Source: Akanthomyces muscarius
Taxonomy: Eukaryota > Ascomycota > Sordariomycetes > Hypocreales > Cordycipitaceae
Assembly (NCBI RefSeq): GCF_028009165.1
Contig: NC_079245.1
Span: 3,720,001-3,784,000 of the forward strand
DNA length: 64,000 bases
Direction of reading: 5' to 3'
The notes below the pieces were generated by a model. It did no database searches. It saw nothing but the letters and a program-made list of their open reading frames with translations, and was not told the DNA's origin. Shown here one piece after another: positions 24,090 through 34,775 of this stretch. Numbering within the stretch: position 1 is the stretch's first letter; every line of letters starts with the position of its first letter. Made by a program: the position numbers and the translations under genes.

Positions 24090-26202
24090 TTTGCGTATCG
24101 GTGTAGAAGAGGGGTATTGTAGAGTGTTGAGGCGCGAGGTGAGGCGGGGAGCGAGTCTAGGCAGCGGGCGCAGAGTCGCGAACTGTAGCATACAGATTGA
24201 GGAATGCAAGAGGGAAGATGACGAGACAATTGACAAGCAGGCGGGGACCACGAGGGATATTTAGACGAATGTGTTGTGGTGTTGAATGGTAAAATCTCGA
24301 GAGCTGAAAAAAGGCCGACGGTATGCTCGAGCCCGGCTGCACATTAGCTACCTACCTAGGTACTAGGTACTTGCTGGTGGCCTTTGCTTCCCCCCACAGC
24401 TGATAAGGCTAATCAGCAGGCCCTGTTTGGCTCGTGAAGAGGCGCCGAGGACGAACGTGCTTGGCGAGCAGGGCTAGCAAAAAAAAAAAAAGGCAATGAA
24501 ATCGAAATGCGGAAAGTAGTGAATTAAAATTAAAAATTGGCAGTTGTAATCGCATCATTTCATAGTCCCACCGCGACGGCGCATATACGCTCGACTTGCC
24601 CGCTGCCAGCTACATCGGCGCAGTCACAGAGGTCGCACCCCACTGTAGCCCCTGCAGCCCACTGAAAGTCCCCTGCAGCATCATCGGGGATGCGGAAACT
24701 CCCTTCCTGCCCTGTCAGTGCGCGAATTCTAGATGCGAGGCTTTTGAGGCCTGCGTTCAAGACTCAAATAAACCGTTTGCTCCATTACGATCTGGTTCAG
24801 CATTGTGCTGTCTTCAGGACTGCCGCTAGCCAAGCTGGCCGTTGTCCAACGGGTGCCAGCCTACATTACCGAGCATAACATCTCAACATATGCGTATCTC
24901 GGCTATCACAAACAGGATACAATGACAGCCGCGGTAGCCACCGGCGTCTCGCTCAACAGAGATTGTCGCCCTCCCAACGCATCCCCGCTGGGCTGTGGGC
25001 GGCGAACCCGAACGCTCAACGTCGTGCCGAGATGCGAGGGATCTGGCACCAGTCACATGTCGCCTTGGCTGCCAGTGGTAGGTAGGTACCTTAACTAAGG
25101 CAGGGGAGGGTCCGCCTAATAAATGTAGCGGCTGTCAGCCGTTGATGGCCGATGTTTAGCATTGCACAGAGCCTCGATAATCAGCGCAATAACTAGGTAC
25201 GGTAAGGTAGCCCGAGTCTCGGTTGCGGGTGCCGACGCGGCCTTTAAGTGTTAACTAATCTCCGATCCTGCCATGCATATCGACTTTATTACAGGCGTTA
25301 AAGTATTAAATCATAAGCTCTACTCTTAAGTTGTACCTATCTGTAATATATCAGATAACATGAAAATTTATCCAGTTTATTTTTGTGGCAGCGTAGCAGC
25401 ATATTCACCGACGCGGATAACCGTTATCCGTCTTCTGATGCGCGCCGCGCGGATTATGTGATTTACGTTCCCACCTACAAGAGCGGTGGGACGACCACCG
25501 CTTCGCCTTTGTCTCCAAGGTAGATGGACTCTTCAGGTACTCCGGAGAAGCCCATCAAATAAATGCTCGATCCGTCCCGGCGATCTACCAGCACATTTTT
25601 ACAATGACCTCGAAGCACCCGCCCGGGTCCAGCCAAGGCGACGGAGATGCGAAGCGGTAAGGCCGGCAGTCCGGAAAGACAGAATTCAGGTCTCTTGGAT
25701 TGCTCTTGGTGATGGCCATGGTGTTTTCTGGATTTTCAGTCGCCAACGATCGTGCGACCGTGAAATCCCTCGTTATTGTCTCGGGATCTAACCTGCATCG
25801 GCGGCAGGTCCTCACTTTGGGCCACGGGTGATGGTAGCTGTCGCGCGCACAACGGTTAGCTATCAGGTAAAGCCTCAACTACCTACCTATCGGTGTAGGT
25901 AGGCGTCCTTCTTTCAGTGCCTTGCAGCTGTAGCCACCACCACCACCACCACCACTACGGTTGCTTGCTGGGCATGAACAAATTTACTGCGCAGCACATT
26001 TCTACCACGCCTTGACAAGCTCTTCAATTGATGATTGCCCACCGCAACGTACCTCAGTCTGCAACCTGCCCCACTCTCTCGACCCTTTCCTTCACTCCCA
26101 CCATCGCTCGGTTCTTTCCCTTCATTCCGACCATCACTTGGTCAAGCCACGTACCTCAGCACAAACACACATCTACGTAGAGCCAGAAAACTGACATCCA
26201 CG
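24090..26202. other. Gene-free divergent region with TACCTAGGTA motifs
   Basis: 2.1 kb between divergent start codons of the glycerol-3-phosphate dehydrogenase and RNase H genes. No convincing coding frame. Copies of a TACCTACCTAGGTA-like motif occur at 24345-24370, 25077-25092, 25192-25210 and, as an inverted pair, 25879-25903. A segment at about 25240-25400 is AT-rich and TpA-rich. The right end is CT-rich before the RNase H start. Confidence 0.5.
25934..25955. repeat. (CAC)n microsatellite
   Basis: About seven CAC units in a row on the + strand, in non-coding DNA 250 bp before the RNase H gene. Confidence 0.9.
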
Positions 26203-27197
26203 ATGCCTCGCGGCTGGTACCTCGCCCAGGGCCTGATTCCACTCGGCTACAGCAGCAGCGACGACGACGAAGGCCCGTGTGAGCTGCCAAACGGTCGGCT
26301 TGTCTGTGGACCGCATGGACTAGTGCAGTGTGGTAAATGTTGCAGCGACTACAGCTTTATGGACGACGTCCTTGATGAAAATCGCGAAGACCTAGATGAT
26401 GACGAGGAAGATGACGAGGACCACCATTTGCCTCCCCCACGACACGAGGACGAGATGGTGAGGGGCACTGGTCTAGTCTTCCCCTCCAAGTTTCAACCTC
26501 CCGTTAGCCACCTGCCACCGACGGAGCTGTTTCGTGGCAGGGTCCGTTTTATGAACATGATCAGGTGAAACGCTTTTGCTTCTTCGTCGCCTACTTTCTC
26601 GTGCTCAGCTGATTCGCAGTCCGTGGTCTCAGATGCACCTTGCCCGACGACAGTTCCACGCTCGTCCTCATGACTGACGGGGCATGCCTCAACAACGGCC
26701 AAGCCAATCCAAAGGCGGGTTGGGCTTTTTTCCAGGGGCTGAGTACTGAGGGACAGCCGCGCGTGGTATCCAACGCTCTGGAGAAGCAGGGTCCTTGGGG
26801 CGACGACGCCATCCAGACCAGCAACCGGGCTGAGCTGCGCGCCGTCATTGCCGCCCTGCGTTTCCGATACTGGCCGGGCGAGGGATTCAGCACAGCTGTC
26901 ATCGCCACCGACTCGGAGTACGTCGTGGAGGGCTCGACACAGTGGGCCAAGACTTGGGTGCGGAACGGTTGGAAGACGAGAGGTCAGAGGGGAACTGACA
27001 GCGTCAACGTCAAGAACAAGGATTTGTGGGAGGTGCTCTTGGGAGAGTGTGAGAGAGCTCACCGCAAGGGCTTGACCATCCAGTTCTGGAAGATCCCACG
27101 CGAATGGAATACTCTCGCCGATGAAGGTGCGAAGAAGGCAGCCGCCGAAGAGGAAGCGCCTGCTAAGTGGACGACTGTCATCGGCCTCGCACTCTGA
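26203..27197 (+). CDS. Ribonuclease H-like protein
   Basis: Two exons, 26203-26564 and 26633-27197, 308 residues. Of three possible acceptors only GGTCTCAG|A at 26632 keeps the frame. The C-terminal RNase H fold holds all four metal-binding carboxylates: Asp136 (MTDGACLNN), Glu188 (SNRAELRAV), Asp214 (IATDSEYV) and Asp284 (NTLADEGAKK), so the enzyme should be active in cutting RNA of RNA-DNA hybrids. The first 120 residues form an acidic region (SSSDDDEGP and a long Asp/Glu run at about 60-75) with a small Cys motif CGPHGLVQCGKCC that may bind metal. This extension is not the hybrid-binding domain of classical RNase H1. Many fungi carry several such RNase H paralogues; nuclear or mitochondrial location cannot be read. 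Confidence 0.9.
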
Positions 27198-27688
27198 GGG
27201 TGATGGCAACTGGGGGCGATGATGCTATCTTCCATGTTAGTACAACGCCGGCTTGTAGCTTGCTGGTGGCGGAAACGTGCCCAAAGCGGGGGTCTGGGCT
27301 TACCTAGTTGACCTTCACAGAAGGGCCAGGCGCAACGGATGACAGTATGATCTCATACTTAGATCTCGGTTCTATTTATCATTTTTTCCTCTTGGGCTGC
27401 AAGCTCGTGTGACTGCCGCTGGCCGACAAGACTGTCTACATGGAGCAGTATATTGACCAGATATTTCCCCTACACTCTCCGATATTAAAGATCTCTCTGC
27501 CTCAACACCTCCGTTATATGCGAGCCTCTGTCGCCTACGTAGCTTGTATTGTACTCATGCGTCCTCGAGCCGCCTCTGTGGCTTTCACCGCCACAAGTTA
27601 CACAATGGCTCCTATGTACGGGGGCCCCTTTTTGAACGGCACGTGTTAGGAGCGGGGAAAACATGAAGCTGCATGACGGCGTGGCTAG
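27198..27688. other. Gene-free stretch after the RNase H gene
   Basis: About 490 bp; no coding signal seen. It probably contains the 3' untranslated region of the RNase H gene. Confidence 0.5.
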
Positions 27689-28314
27689 ATGGCAATGCCC
27701 GTTCCCGCCACCGCTACCCGCATAACCTTGCCTAACCAAAAGACAGCTGCCGCAGTATGTTTAATGTCGGCTGAAATAAGTTTACATGAGGTTGCCAGTG
27801 CAATAACTGCGACTGTTGCCGCGAGACGAAGTGCCGCCGCCTTGGACAAGATTATAAACGGCCTTTCAGGCCCGCTGGGGGAGATTTTGCAAATAAAACC
27901 CAAAGACACCCGTCTCCAAGTGGACTTGGTTGTAATCTTGCGGTACTTGAGCGAAAATAACCGCCTCAATCTTCTTTTGCGAGATAGGGACGTCGCGGTA
28001 GTACTACAGAGCATCGACGGTGCCTGCTTATCCTCGATGATGACGTTGCAAGGAATTACCTTTCTTACGACAGATCGTGATGATATACACGTCCATATAA
28101 CTGAGTTTGAGAGTCTTGTTAAAAGGCGAGAACGCGCAATATACCAGATTCCAAACTTCAAGATCTGGGAAGAAAAGATTGCGATCATGTCGCTAATGTT
28201 GAAATTGTACGTGGTTGATGCGCACCATTCTTTTTTTCTTTCTCACTTACACGGCGCACTAACATGGACCAAATGGTCGTTCCCAGGATTTCTGATAATG
28301 AGACGCAGCTCTAG
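27689..28314 (+). CDS. Hypothetical protein, helical
   Basis: Proposed exons 27689-28206 and 28287-28314 (GTACGT donor, TTCCCAG acceptor) give 181 residues ending in ISDNETQL; without splicing the frame runs on to 28489. The protein is predicted mostly helical, with an Ala-rich part (SAITATVAARRSAAAL), a segment LVVILRYLSENNRLNLLLRDRDVAVVL and no signal peptide, membrane span or known motif. It resembles the N-terminal helical regions seen before NACHT or ankyrin domains in fungi, but no such domain follows. It may be an orphan or the remnant of a larger gene. Moderate to low confidence. Confidence 0.45.
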
Positions 28315-28338
28315 AGAGCGAGGCGGCAGGGAAATTGG

Positions 28339-28602
28339 ATGGCAGACTTCGAGCCGCGCGAGCTGCCCCCTTATGATGGCAGCCTTGCCCGGCCACCGCC
28401 CTATGAGTGCCATCCGGCCGGACAAGATGATTTTGACGAACCATGCGAGTGGCTGCTGGCAGCTGCGCAGCACGTACAACAAGAGATGAGGCAGAAACAT
28501 AGCGACGCGGGAGATGGCGCAACGGCACAGAGCGCAACGGCAGAGGACGACCCCGGACAATCACCAAAGAAATCAAAAGACGCACTAAGCAGTGCTCAGT
28601 AG
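28339..28602 (+). CDS. Small hypothetical acidic protein
   Basis: An 87-codon frame with protein-like composition: Pro/Tyr-rich start (PPYDGSLARPPPYEC), a short helix EWLLAAAQHVQQEMRQK and a polar Ser/Lys tail. It begins 25 bp after the proposed stop of the previous gene. It could be a separate small gene or a further exon of that gene; an acceptor CTCTAG at 28307-28312 would bring its frame in. No family recognised. Confidence 0.35.
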   Translation: MADFEPRELPPYDGSLARPPPYECHPAGQDDFDEPCEWLLAAAQHVQQEMRQKHSDAGDGATAQSATAEDDPGQSPKKSKDALSSAQ

Positions 28603-29577
28603 ACACGTTCATCAATTCTATATATACATCATGGTTTAACGATATGTCTAGATCTAATCCAGGATGGTGGCCAGGGTGCTTAACTCGAGGCATAAGCGCC
28701 CAGTATTTAAGCCGCGTCCTGCGCGGGGTAGGCTATCGAGAGCCACCTACCCAGCTTATTCTGCAGCAGAATGACACTATTGGTACACCTCGCTTTGTGT
28801 ACTATAATCACTACAAATATATTCTACTTCGGTAAATCGGATTCAGAGTGACTCCTGAATGAAGGAAAACGGCCCATCAGTTTACCGAGTATCAACATCA
28901 TGGTTTCGCTTCAAATTCTAATTGAGACGATAGTCTGAGTCTGAGCCACGCCAATGGTTGTAGGTGTAGGGCGAGAGCGATGAATCTAATTAGTATAGCC
29001 TAGTTAACTGCATCAGTTAACTCATCATCCGAGCGCCGTTCCATCAAAGCCATCGCGTACGAGGATATCATCTCTTCTACCCATGAATAGAGCCCGAAAG
29101 GCATTAAGGAGCGTAGTGATAGGCCGCAGGCCCAAGACCAGCGCGGATCAAGAGAGGAAACGGCCGGAAACCCACCCACGGGCATATTAATCGGTCGTAT
29201 CAGAGGGTTAGATACTAATGCCATCCCTCTCTCCCTGTATTACTAGTAGAAAGGCGAATGCAACCGCTGCTGCTGAAGTCGTCCAGAAGTCGACCTGGAA
29301 GGGAGGAAATGAACGGACGAAAAAAGATACCAACTGATGAGGTCACTGAGAATTGCAGATCATATGTTATGAAGATAGCATTATTTGATTTAAGAAATAA
29401 CTAAGAGTACAGTGGCTAGTGTTTCGGTCGGAGAAAGGAGGCGCTTCGGGCTTTGTTCCGCTTCCGACGAGCCTGCCACACTGTAAACGAAGCTATCCCT
29501 CGGCACAATTTGGAAAGAATATGCCAACAGAGAATAATTCGAGTCGCCGTTTTATATCGAAAACACTGCGCGTGATA
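28603..29577. other. Gene-free stretch
   Basis: About 975 bp with no coding signal above background. Probable 3' regions of the flanking genes. Confidence 0.5.
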
Positions 29578-30219
29578 TTATTTGTACTCGCAATGGTTTC
29601 CCGAATCACACCTGGCATAGGCATCGCTGACGCTGTACTGGTAACAATCGTCGTCTCTGCACGGCAGCCAACCTTTGCTGGGTCCCCACGCTTCACAGTT
29701 GGGTCCGTAGCATGTTTGACACCTTGCCTCCGTCACAGCAAACCACTGCTTCAACCACATTCTGTACTGCGCAGGGCCGGTCCAGTGTATGTCCTGCTTG
29801 ACGTACGTCGTCACAGACGTTTGCCAGTGATAGGAGGGCTTGAACCCGAAAGAATACGTGATAAGTTGAGAAGCCTCCATTCCTCCACTGCCACTGATTG
29901 AGAGGTTGATTCTCAGCCCTTCACCCTTGACAGCGACGCACTTCTGCCCGTTTCCGCACACAAGGACCGGTCCGGCTCCGTACCACCAGTAATCCCAGGA
30001 TGTTCTCACGTCGGTACATTCAACGCGCTTCGCTAAAGTCGACCTCTGCTGAAGCTCTGGTGTATCGGTCGTGTTCAAAAGTGTCCCAGTGTTGGTAAAG
30101 TCCGAAAACGTAACTTGGACGACGCCATCAGCGAGAAGTTCTTCTGTTCTGGTAATAGCAACAACACAGCGTGCTGCAGCGAGCAGGGTAGCAATGAATT
30201 TGGACGAATGACATTTCAT
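29578..30219 (-). CDS. Secreted cysteine-rich protein, function unknown
   Basis: A single-exon gene of 213 residues. A signal peptide (MKCHSSKFIATLLAAARCVVA) precedes a propeptide-like region that ends in a Lys-Arg pair (STLAKR, about residue 65), a possible Kex2 site. The mature part is Trp/Tyr/Cys-rich: SWDYWWYGAGP, CGNGQKCVAVKGEG, a GSGG turn and ten or so cysteines with close pairs near the C-terminus (RCQTCYGPNC, CRDDDC, RCDSGNHC). This fits a disulphide-stabilised extracellular protein such as an effector or an antimicrobial protein, but I recognise no family and no activity should be assumed. It stands alone between two gene-free stretches. Confidence 0.75.
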   Translation of the reverse strand: MKCHSSKFIATLLAAARCVVAITRTEELLADGVVQVTFSDFTNTGTLLNTTDTPELQQRSTLAKRVECTDVRTSWDYWWYGAGPVLVCGNGQKCVAVKGEGLRINLSISGSGGMEASQLITYSFGFKPSYHWQTSVTTYVKQDIHWTGPAQYRMWLKQWFAVTEARCQTCYGPNCEAWGPSKGWLPCRDDDCYQYSVSDAYARCDSGNHCEYK

Positions 30220-31153
30220 GATTGGCTTTTTTTAAGCAGAGATTGTCGTGTGATTGAGTGTTTGCCTGTTTTAGTTGTTTATCTGGTCAAGGCGGGGGTG
30301 GGGAAGAACGAAGTCCCGAGGGAAGCACGACGGCTGCTACTTATAGATGTTCCTAAAAATTTCACCCAAGCACTAAGACAAGCAATAAATCTCGCACCTG
30401 ATCTATTAAAAGAAGAATTAAGGCTTGTACTGCCGGCTCTGAGCTGGCAGTCACTGTGCTGTGTGCTCTGCTGTGCTGTGAGGCGCGTACGCACCCTACC
30501 CGGACCACTCGTGCCCTGGGGAAGGCAACTCACTTGTGTGCTCGGTCAAAGGCACGGCACAAACAAATATCTGAAGGATTTTATAGGCTGCTGCAGGTAG
30601 GGAGAGGGGCGTCTTATTTGTCACTGGTGCTGTATGTCTTATGCATGTCTGACGGAGCCATCCACCTGACACCTTCAGCAGGAGAGGTGAAGAATAGACC
30701 TGGCTGAGAACACATGCAGATTCAATAGGCACTTCTCAGTATTGAAATGTTCAATGAACTGCAAGCCACAGTGGGGTGTATGTGGGATGGCTAGCTAGTT
30801 GTGATCGCTCGCCGACCTGTCTACCTCCTCACCGAGGATGCAACTATCCGTCAGGCGGGAGCCGACCGGCGTGAAGTAGCACCAGTATCTTGTCACTTAT
30901 ATGCACAAAGCATAATTATGAGTGGTGTAACCTAGAGAGCGGCTGGGATCAGTATCACAAGGCACCCATCAATGATTGGCAGTTATAATTGCAACACTTT
31001 AGGCGTACGAGAGACGACAGCTGCGACTCGCACGCAGGAAATTGTATGCAGCCGTATTTCTTTTTCTGAATGAATGCTAAATAGCTTTTATGTAGAGCGA
31101 GAGATCCCCATGTCTACTTGTAAATGCAACACCAGCACCAACGCAAGCATTGA
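30220..31153. other. Gene-free stretch upstream of the secreted protein gene
   Basis: About 930 bp. No coding signal. Contains the presumed promoter of the secreted protein and the 3' region of the next gene. Confidence 0.5.
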
Positions 31154-32221
31154 CTATGCGTGTCCGTTTAATAGCGACTCCTTCTCGCCGACTCCATTTA
31201 CCCGCTCTGCCTTTGCATCGTCTTCCACTTGTGTTCTTTCACCATCTCCAAATATCGGCTTGAGAAAATTATCATAGCTGATCCACATTGTGTTGGACAT
31301 TATTGTCATGAATGCGGACAGAACCTTGGGTGTCCGACCGCTTTCATCGGCAAACAGCGCTGCGACACGGATCATGAAGAGGAACAGGGGTCCGAAGATG
31401 AGAATGAAGACAAATTTGCCAATCTTCTGGCGAGTATGTGTCGGCGTATATGGCTGTATCGACTCCAGGTAGTCCTTGTACACCTGCGGTAAGCTGTGCT
31501 CCTTGGCACCAGTACGCAGCAGCTTGATGTAACGCAGGCTAGGCTGCGCGTAGTCGTCGCTTGGGCGATATGGACCAGTGGTGAGGCGATCCCACCAGCC
31601 GCAATTTCCAGGCCGTTTGTGGTCGGGCGTGGGAGGCGCGTGAAGGGTCCTGGCCATGAATGTCTCGGGGAGCGTTACGCCAGTCTCGCTGGACAGCGGG
31701 ATGCAGGGCACCACAATCTCCTTGTAGCTGGCACCACCCCCTTCGGTACGCATGATGTTGCGCCAGTCAGATTTGGTCACCTCGTACACGACGCCGACTA
31801 GGCAACCATCCCAGTTCTCATCCGGATGGCCGGCCGGCTTTTCCGATCTGTCGTTGCGATAGTCCACGTTGGCAAAGCACGGCTCCATGTACGCAACACC
31901 CGGCAGGTTAAATGTCAAGCGTAGGCTTGGCACGTACACGTTCATCTGGGATAGAGGCTTGATTTTGCGCATACCTAGGAACGTCTGCGCGCACATGTTG
32001 GATCCATATGCTAGGTAGAGCACCGTGTCGGGAGCTGACGGGTCGTCGCCATGCGCTGTGCAGTCGTCCTTGGCATTCCATAAGCGCCGAGATGTCGTCT
32101 CGCCACACTTGAACTGGCAATCAACTGATAGGTTTGTAAGTTCGGCAGCCTCCGTCTCGTACAATGTATGAGGTGCGAGGGAACCTCGTCGGCCCTGGGG
32201 CAGTTCTTCTTTCCTCGTCAT
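31154..32221 (-). CDS. Gamma-glutamylcyclotransferase-like protein with a C-terminal membrane segment
   Basis: One exon, 355 residues. The family mark is LYLAYGSNM (about residues 68-76), the nucleotide-free substrate loop of the gamma-glutamylcyclotransferase/AIG2 fold, followed by a core containing LPGVAYMEPCFANV, GVVYEVTKSDW and RTEGGGASYKEI. Such enzymes release 5-oxoproline from gamma-glutamyl peptides; relatives act in glutathione turnover or in epipolythiodioxopiperazine pathways (GliK). A hydrophobic segment (KFVFILIFGPLFLFMIRVAALF, about 280-300) suggests that the protein is anchored in a membrane. No neighbouring biosynthetic genes are present here, so a glutathione role is more likely than a toxin pathway. 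Confidence 0.85.
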   Translation of the reverse strand: MTRKEELPQGRRGSLAPHTLYETEAAELTNLSVDCQFKCGETTSRRLWNAKDDCTAHGDDPSAPDTVLYLAYGSNMCAQTFLGMRKIKPLSQMNVYVPSLRLTFNLPGVAYMEPCFANVDYRNDRSEKPAGHPDENWDGCLVGVVYEVTKSDWRNIMRTEGGGASYKEIVVPCIPLSSETGVTLPETFMARTLHAPPTPDHKRPGNCGWWDRLTTGPYRPSDDYAQPSLRYIKLLRTGAKEHSLPQVYKDYLESIQPYTPTHTRQKIGKFVFILIFGPLFLFMIRVAALFADESGRTPKVLSAFMTIMSNTMWISYDNFLKPIFGDGERTQVEDDAKAERVNGVGEKESLLNGHA

Positions 32222-33021
32222 TGCGGAGTTGGGTAGTCGACGCCTTTGTCGTCGGGTTGTCGGCCGTGGCTGTCGCGTACCAACGAGAGTAGGCTGATAG
32301 TGATGCCGCAGGAAATGGGTGTGTGATTGGAAGATAGAGAGAGTCTAGTCCGATTGCTGGAGGATGACTTGGCAATAAGTATTGTGCGGCCTGTCGGTCG
32401 ATGATGTAGCCTTACCAAGCCTCACACGCTAGTTCGTTAGTGACAGCGGACTTGCGGGCCCTGCGGACATGAGTCGCGATGCTCCGTCCAGTAAGAAGTC
32501 GTTTTGAATAATAAAGCATGAGCCCGACTGCCCGAGCCTCCGGGGTACACGAGTCCAGCAGGCATAAAGCTTGCGCCGTTGGTACTATTGAAACAATCAG
32601 CTTACAACTGCGGCAGCTCTAGCCTGTCTGCTCCCTGGGCTGTGGGCAAGCCTACGGAGTTAAGCTATGTAGCCGCTGGAAGAAACGGCGCGACAAGGGG
32701 TAAATAATTACCAATCATTATTTTCAATCTTTGGACACGTATCAATGGCCGACGATCCGAGATGTGCTGGTGATGAGTCAATGTATACAATCCGGCAACC
32801 TTGCGACGTTGCAATGTGTTGGTGTGTTTCTGTCCTGGCCGACAGCTGCCAGCTGCCAGCTGCGAGCCGCCGACCGATCTGCCGGCCCGGCTGCGCGGCC
32901 GTTTGAAAGCACACCCACCACACACTCCCGTTTGCAGCGTAGTTATTGAGATTCAGCAGTAAAGGCGTCTCTTGGCCTTGCCCACAGTTTTTCCTTACAA
33001 GATCGTGTTCAATTATCGATC
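32222..33021. promoter_or_regulatory. Divergent upstream region
   Basis: 800 bp between divergent start codons of the cyclotransferase-like gene and the following + strand gene. No coding signal seen. Confidence 0.4.
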
Positions 33022-34775
33022 ATGGCGCGGCACGTTCATTCAACCCTCAGTGATGAGGGTATCGATGATGCCGATCTAATGGACATAGAACCGCAACAAC
33101 GAAGCGACCACTGGTCCCGTGGAAGTATTGGGCGCCCGAGTTCTGCAGCTCAGAGCAATGTGGAGGAGGTAGACTGGCAGTTCCAAGAAGACGCAGCACC
33201 TGGCCCATTTTCTAGCGCCCAAACCCACGATGAACAGCTGCCAGAAACAGTTCCGATTCCATCTCAGCTAGAGGATATTCGTCTGACGACTATCGAAACC
33301 ATCGAAGGCCGTGACCGTTTGGATTTCTCCGAGACGTGCACAACAGCCCATCGCAGCAGCCCTTTTGCCATGAACGACGCGATGGACAATCCATTCGAGT
33401 TTGTTTCTCGGCAATCGCAGATGACACACTTGCCTGCCTCCGAAGTGGGCGAGCCGGCCAGCCTGCTTGGTGAACGGCCTGGCAAAACATCGAAACGTGC
33501 CAAAGTGCCACGGAAGACGGCCCCCGAGCAAATGCCGAAAAAGCCGTACAACACACGATCTGGACCAAAAGTCTCGTATGCAGATGGTGAAAGCAGCTCT
33601 GATGAAGACGATGATTTGGAAGAAGTTTCGTCCCTATATGCAGCCTCTCACTCGCGGGCTCAGAATGCAAACAAGAAGACCAGACCTGACAAATCCATGG
33701 CCCGAAGAGCTGCAAAGGAAGCTTCGTCCAAAAGAAAACGGCGTGAGGAACGGGTCGATAGTAAAATCACCCAGACAGCTGAAACGAGGAGGAGGCGACA
33801 GCGTCCCAAAACACCATTGCCAATCGACGACGAGACACAGAGGGTCCCGACCACGCTTCTTACCACCCCTCCAGTTACTGACCAGCGCCCCAAGAAATGC
33901 CAGAAGCGCCAGCCTCAGCGACCTTCAGCAATAAAGCCGAAGCCCCAAGCGAACAACAGAAAGCCAGAGAACGCTTCTCCTGCGGCAGGACCCATGACTG
34001 GCTCCCCAGAACTTGGTTCGGAACAGCCAGCTCACGTATTGTCTGATGCTCGCAGTGATAATAGACGCACCCAGCTCTGTGGGCCTGCTCATCCCGAGGA
34101 TGTCGATCAAAATGAGGAAGAGCAGAACGGCAGCAGTGTGGCAGAGTCGATCCATTCGACGCGCATGACTACCCCAAGCGTGCAACCAAGCCCGCAACGC
34201 ATCTCTAGTATGCAAGTTCCTCTTCCGTCTCACCAGCTTCCACCGCCCCTTTCTCTTCCACTTGTATCTCAAGACGTACAAGACTCTATCGAGTCGATCC
34301 CAGCGGCCCGGCCTCCATTGATGGGCGACTTGTCTATTCTCATGTCGAGAAATGTATCCAGGCGCGACGAGGACATCGGCCACCGACTGCAGGAAATCCA
34401 CAAGGCAAGTGCCGGTATTTCTCTACTTGGCTGAAAGTTGATTACTAACATTTCCAGCGTATCGGAATGTATCTGCAAGACAAGGAGAAAGAGGTTGGCT
34501 CTGTTGCCTCCGTATATCGCCAGAATGGCACCAGCATTGTGGACCGCCTCCAGAAACGTTTTGCAAAAGAACACCACACCCTCCTACGAAGATTGCAAGA
34601 GGATAGCGACGCGCTCAGTCAACGCCTCAATTCCGCAAAACGAGGGCTTCGAGAAGGAGCTAGAGATCGTCAGAGAGTGTTGAAGGAATTGGACAGAACT
34701 GCCCAGAAGCGACAACAGTCTTGCTGCAAGGAAATCGGTCGCATCAAAGATATTGCGAAGCGAATCCAGAACTGA
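33022..34775 (+). CDS. Disordered protein with C-terminal coiled coil, probably nuclear
   Basis: Two exons, 33022-34404 and 34458-34775, 566 residues. The intron uses a GC donor (AAG|GCAAGT) with a perfect TACTAAC branch site and TTTCCAG acceptor; reading through it would stop within 30 nt, while splicing adds a 106-residue helical domain. Residues 1-440 are polar and disordered, with acidic SSDEDDDLEE and several basic clusters (SKRKRREER, RRRRQRPK) that look like nuclear localisation signals. From about 440 the chain is helical coiled coil (DRLQKRFAKEHHTLLRRLQ, then Arg/Lys-rich helices). The layout is like that of chromosome-axis or meiotic structural proteins, but I cannot assign a family. 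Confidence 0.75.

Noticed and set aside
31154..32221. Membership of a gliotoxin-type cluster, because of the GliK-like fold
   Set aside because: No peptide synthetase, P450, methyltransferase or thioredoxin-type oxidase lies nearby.
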